Part shown: positions 34,890 to 36,973 of the stretch, piece by piece
Layout: every line of letters begins with the position of its first letter
Numbering within the stretch: position 1 is the first letter of the stretch
NCBI RefSeq assembly: GCF_005771495.1
Contig: NZ_VAUW01000040.1
Coordinates: forward strand, 1-36,973
DNA length: 36,973 bases
Origin: Maribacter sp. ACAM166
Lineage (GTDB): Bacteria > Bacteroidota > Bacteroidia > Flavobacteriales > Flavobacteriaceae
Reading direction: 5' to 3'
Translations under genes and position numbers: made by a program
The notes under the pieces: model-generated
Databases searched by the model: none
What the model saw: only the letters and a program-made list of their open reading frames with translations
Told to the model about the DNA's origin: nothing

Positions 34890-35240
34890 TTATTTCTTTA
34901 TGATTACTGAATTTATGAGATATGCGTATTCTTTTACCTTGGTATTGGTAATAATAGATTTTAAATCTGATATAGAAGTAAGTGAAGGGTCGTAACGTAT
35001 AACAGCTTCTTTCTTTTTAAAACTAACCTTAGCAGAGGTTACGCCTTCCGTGCTTTTTAGATTTTCGGAAATTTTATCGGCACAACCTTCTTGGCAGACC
35101 ATTCCATCAATACCAACTACTGCAGTGGTTATTTTTATAGGCGCTGTAGTTGAAGTTGTATTGCTGTTATCTTGAGCAAATGAAACATTGGTAGTCAATA
35201 AGGTTATTACAATGATTGAAAAGAACGATTTTATTTTCAT
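34890..35240 (-). CDS. Exported heavy-metal-associated (HMA) domain protein
   Basis: The start chosen is ATG 35240, giving 116 residues with a signal peptide (MKIKSFFSIIVITLLTTNVS followed by FAQ); the frame extends seven codons upstream. The mature part is one ferredoxin-like HMA domain (about 33-110): VVGIDGMVCQEGCADKISEN, TEGVTSAKVSFKKKEAVIRY and SDLKSIITNTK. The metal site is MVCQEGC, that is CxxxC rather than the usual CxxC. It may bind copper or mercury in the periplasm. It is followed by the small lipoprotein gene. Confidence 0.82.
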   Translation of the reverse strand: MKIKSFFSIIVITLLTTNVSFAQDNSNTTSTTAPIKITTAVVGIDGMVCQEGCADKISENLKSTEGVTSAKVSFKKKEAVIRYDPSLTSISDLKSIITNTKVKEYAYLINSVIIKK

Positions 35241-35470
35241 ATGTATTTGAGTTAGTTGCATGCTACACTAGCAATCATGGAATACCATTGAATTGTAAAG
35301 ATACCAAAATTCGAAAATGCACGTGCAACTTACTATTAAATCACCCTGGTATTATTACTTTATGTTGTGTAGCGTCTAAAGTACATTTAGATTCAAAAAT
35401 AAGAACTGAAGGCAATGTCGTTATCAGAAAAAGGGTCACTTTTGTTATCAAATTAGATGAAGTGAAGAAA

Positions 35471-36343
35471 ATGGAACAAAAGTGGGTTTACCTTGTAATT
35501 CTTGCGCTAATATGGGGTTCTTCATTTATTCTAATTAAGAAATCGTTATTAGGTTTTACATCATTGCAAGTTGGTGGATTACGTATTGTATTTGCTTCTA
35601 TATTGTTATTCATTCTTGGCTTTAAATCACTTAAAACATTGTCTAAAACCGATTGGAAATGGATTGTAGTAGCTGGTCTTTGTAGTTCTTTTTTTCCGCC
35701 CTTTTTCTTTGCTATCGCTCAAACACAAATTAATAGTGGAATTACATCCATTCTTAATTCTGTTGCGCCTTTGTTTACTACTATGGTTGGTCTTGCACTA
35801 TTTGGCTTCGCTATAAAAGGAAGACAGGTACTCGGTGTTTTTGTGGGCTTATTGGGTACGGTAGTGCTTATTGCTGCAGGCATGGAATATAATCCTAACC
35901 AAAACTATTGGTATTCATTTTTTATTATATTCTCTGCTTTGGGTTATGCATTTAATATCAATATCATAAAAAAACATTTAGCTCATTTAAGTCCTTTGGC
36001 GGTTACCACGGCAAGTTTTGGTGTCGCTTTTTTTCCAGCATTTATTTTGCTTTTATATTCAGGAGTTTTTTACCAGTTTTTAGATACTATTGCTATGCAG
36101 CAATCTATATGGTATTTGTTGATATTGTCTTTGGTGGGTACGGCACTTGCTAACATACTATTCAATAAATTAATAAAATTATCGAGTCCGGTTTTTGCTG
36201 CATCCGTCACGTATCTCATACCTCTTGTGGCAGTTTTATGGGGCTTCTTAGACGGTGAACATATGAGCTTGCTACAGCTTCTAGGAGGACTAATTATATT
36301 GTTCGGTGTTTGGCTGGTTAACCGAAAAAAGAAACTACTATAG
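35471..36343 (+). CDS. EamA-family (DMT superfamily) transporter
   Basis: From ATG 35471 the product has 290 residues and ten predicted membrane helices in two EamA repeats (about 5-135 and 150-285): WVYLVILALIWGSSFILIKK, LLFILGFKSLKTL, SGITSILNSVAPLFTTMVGL, YSFFIIFSALGYAFNINIIK, AASVTYLIPLVAVLWGFLDG. It moves a small metabolite or drug across the inner membrane; the substrate cannot be told. The frame extends upstream to 35216, but residues before 35471 look non-coding (Cys/His-rich, no membrane helix). Confidence 0.88.
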   Translation: MEQKWVYLVILALIWGSSFILIKKSLLGFTSLQVGGLRIVFASILLFILGFKSLKTLSKTDWKWIVVAGLCSSFFPPFFFAIAQTQINSGITSILNSVAPLFTTMVGLALFGFAIKGRQVLGVFVGLLGTVVLIAAGMEYNPNQNYWYSFFIIFSALGYAFNINIIKKHLAHLSPLAVTTASFGVAFFPAFILLLYSGVFYQFLDTIAMQQSIWYLLILSLVGTALANILFNKLIKLSSPVFAASVTYLIPLVAVLWGFLDGEHMSLLQLLGGLIILFGVWLVNRKKKLL

Positions 36344-36424
36344 CATTTCTTATTTTAAATACTGTAACATATTGAAATTAGCGTTGTCTTTTTAGGGAAG
36401 AAATCAAATTGAAAAACAGAACTC

Positions 36425-36847
36425 ATGAAGAAATTAATTTTAACCATTTTAACCGTTGTGTTTGTTCTAAACGGAATTCAGGCTCAACAGAGAATATTTA
36501 TAGTCACATCTTTCGATAAAATAATTATTAGTCCGCATATAGAAATAAATCTAGTTGAAGGAACTCAAGAAAGTGTAGTAGTTGAAAATGCAAAGGTATC
36601 CTTAAGCAATATAAATATAGAAGTAGAAGGGAGTACACTACTAATATATTTGGACGGAGCTAAGGTGGTTACCAAGTCTGAACGTGTTTCAAATGATAAT
36701 TGGAGGGGGAAAAAGCCGTTGTATAATGGTACTATGGCTACGGTTAACATTACATATTTAAAGCTTAAAAATTTATCAATACGAGGAGAAGAAATAGTAA
36801 GATGTAAAGGTTCTTTGGTGGCTGACGATTTTAAGATATCCTTATAA
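36425..36847 (+). pseudogene. DUF2807 (GIN-domain) protein cut off by an insertion sequence
   Basis: The 140-residue frame begins with a signal peptide (KKLILTILTVVFVLNGIQAQ) and the head GIN domain of DUF2807 (FDKIIISPHIEINLVEGTQE, INIEVEGSTLLIYLDGAKVV, YNGTMATVNITYLKLKNLSI). Family members usually continue with more beta-helix repeats to about 220-250 residues. Here the frame ends in DDFKISL and TAA at 36845-36847, right where a transposase fragment begins. The family's SLYGES-type continuation is absent, so about 40% of the protein is lost. Periplasmic or surface location is likely; function is unknown. Confidence 0.75.
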
Positions 36848-36973
36848 CCTGAGTTCGATTAAAACATAACTAGTTGATTTGTTTTAACGGTTTGATATTT
36901 GATGCTAGGTTTCTTGGGCAAGAAGCTATATGCAATAAGGCCTGAGATAATATTCACCAAGAAATTACCAAAG
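36848..36973 (-). mobile_element. Right-edge insertion sequence, terminal part (family uncertain, IS982-like)
   Basis: The DUF2807 reading is broken at about 36845-36848. From there ACCTGAGTTCGATTAAAACA and then the end of a transposase on the minus strand follow, the layout of an IS right terminus. The opposite end is outside the window, so neither the terminal repeats nor the target duplication can be compared. Confidence 0.5.
36859..36973 (-). CDS. Transposase C-terminus (partial, runs off the window)
   Basis: On the minus strand an open frame from the window edge reads FGNFLVNIISGLIAYSFLPK, then KPSIKYQTVKTNQLVMF and stops (37 residues). The ...NFLVNIISGLIAY..PKKPS pattern resembles the C-termini of DDE transposases of the IS982 type in Bacteroidota, as I recall them. 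The fragment is too short for certainty. Confidence 0.55.
   Translation of the reverse strand, partial: FGNFLVNIISGLIAYSFLPKKPSIKYQTVKTNQLVMF

Noticed and set aside
35216..35470. 85-residue N-terminal extension of the EamA transporter
   Set aside because: It has no membrane helix, is Cys/His-rich, and overlaps the HMA gene start; the EamA fold begins at ATG 35471.

Overview
The window looks like a chromosome segment of a marine, gliding member of the Flavobacteriaceae (Bacteroidota). The grounds are: AT-rich DNA; -7 boxes of the Bacteroidota type TAnnTTTG before many genes, with almost no purine-rich ribosome binding sites; a TonB-dependent receptor; gldE-gldD of the gliding/type IX secretion machinery beside mutY and ssb; an atpD-atpC pair detached from the other ATP synthase genes; and Bacteroidota-type small genes (DUF2975 with an XRE regulator, an AURKAIP1/COX24-like 29-residue protein, a DUF2807 protein). 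The genus cannot be fixed from the sequence alone. No stretch over 300 bases lacks a gene or gene remnant, and I saw no rRNA, tRNA, riboswitch or CRISPR array.

Layout. (1) 1-5000 is accessory DNA: the end of an IS3-family element that cuts into a YARHG-domain gene, a secreted lipoprotein with FG-GAP-like repeats, a small DUF6150 (septoil-knot) protein, and a large serine recombinase flanked by a 12-bp direct repeat. The right copy lies in what looks like the C-terminal remnant of a beta-barrel gene, followed by a strong terminator. (2) 5000-9600 is an outer-membrane pair, a TonB-dependent receptor and a GDSL/SGNH lipoprotein, behind a duplicated 12-bp palindrome. (3) 9600-11620 is atpD-atpC. 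(4) 11620-17523, minus strand: XRE/DUF2975 membrane pair, GNAT acetyltransferase, M61 peptidase, and a response regulator overlapping a GAF/PAS sensor that ends after its dimerisation helices and has no ATPase domain.

(5) 17750-25201 is biotin synthesis: bioF, a DUF2007 gene and bioD, then (past a minus-strand GT-C glycosyltransferase) bioA, a FabF-like ketosynthase and bioB. The ketosynthase ends inside a hairpin terminator, so bioB seems to have its own promoter. (6) 25278-28786: JmjC-like cupin, recX, RNase G/E, a 29-residue basic protein and HU. (7) 28914-33306: mutY, ssb, gldE, gldD and a serine racemase/dehydratase-like PLP enzyme. (8) 33327-36973 is decaying or interrupted DNA: a metallo-beta-lactamase-fold pseudogene with many lesions, a small lipoprotein with an HMA protein, an EamA transporter, and a DUF2807 gene cut off by a second insertion sequence whose transposase C-terminus reaches the right edge.

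Both ends of the window are therefore shaped by insertion sequences that truncate host genes, while the centre is ordinary core flavobacterial metabolism. I saw no clear undescribed defence or biosynthetic system. The best leads are the recombinase-flanked left island with its knot-fold secreted protein, the XRE/DUF2975 operator, the CA-less sensor with its response regulator, and the ketosynthase in the biotin cluster.
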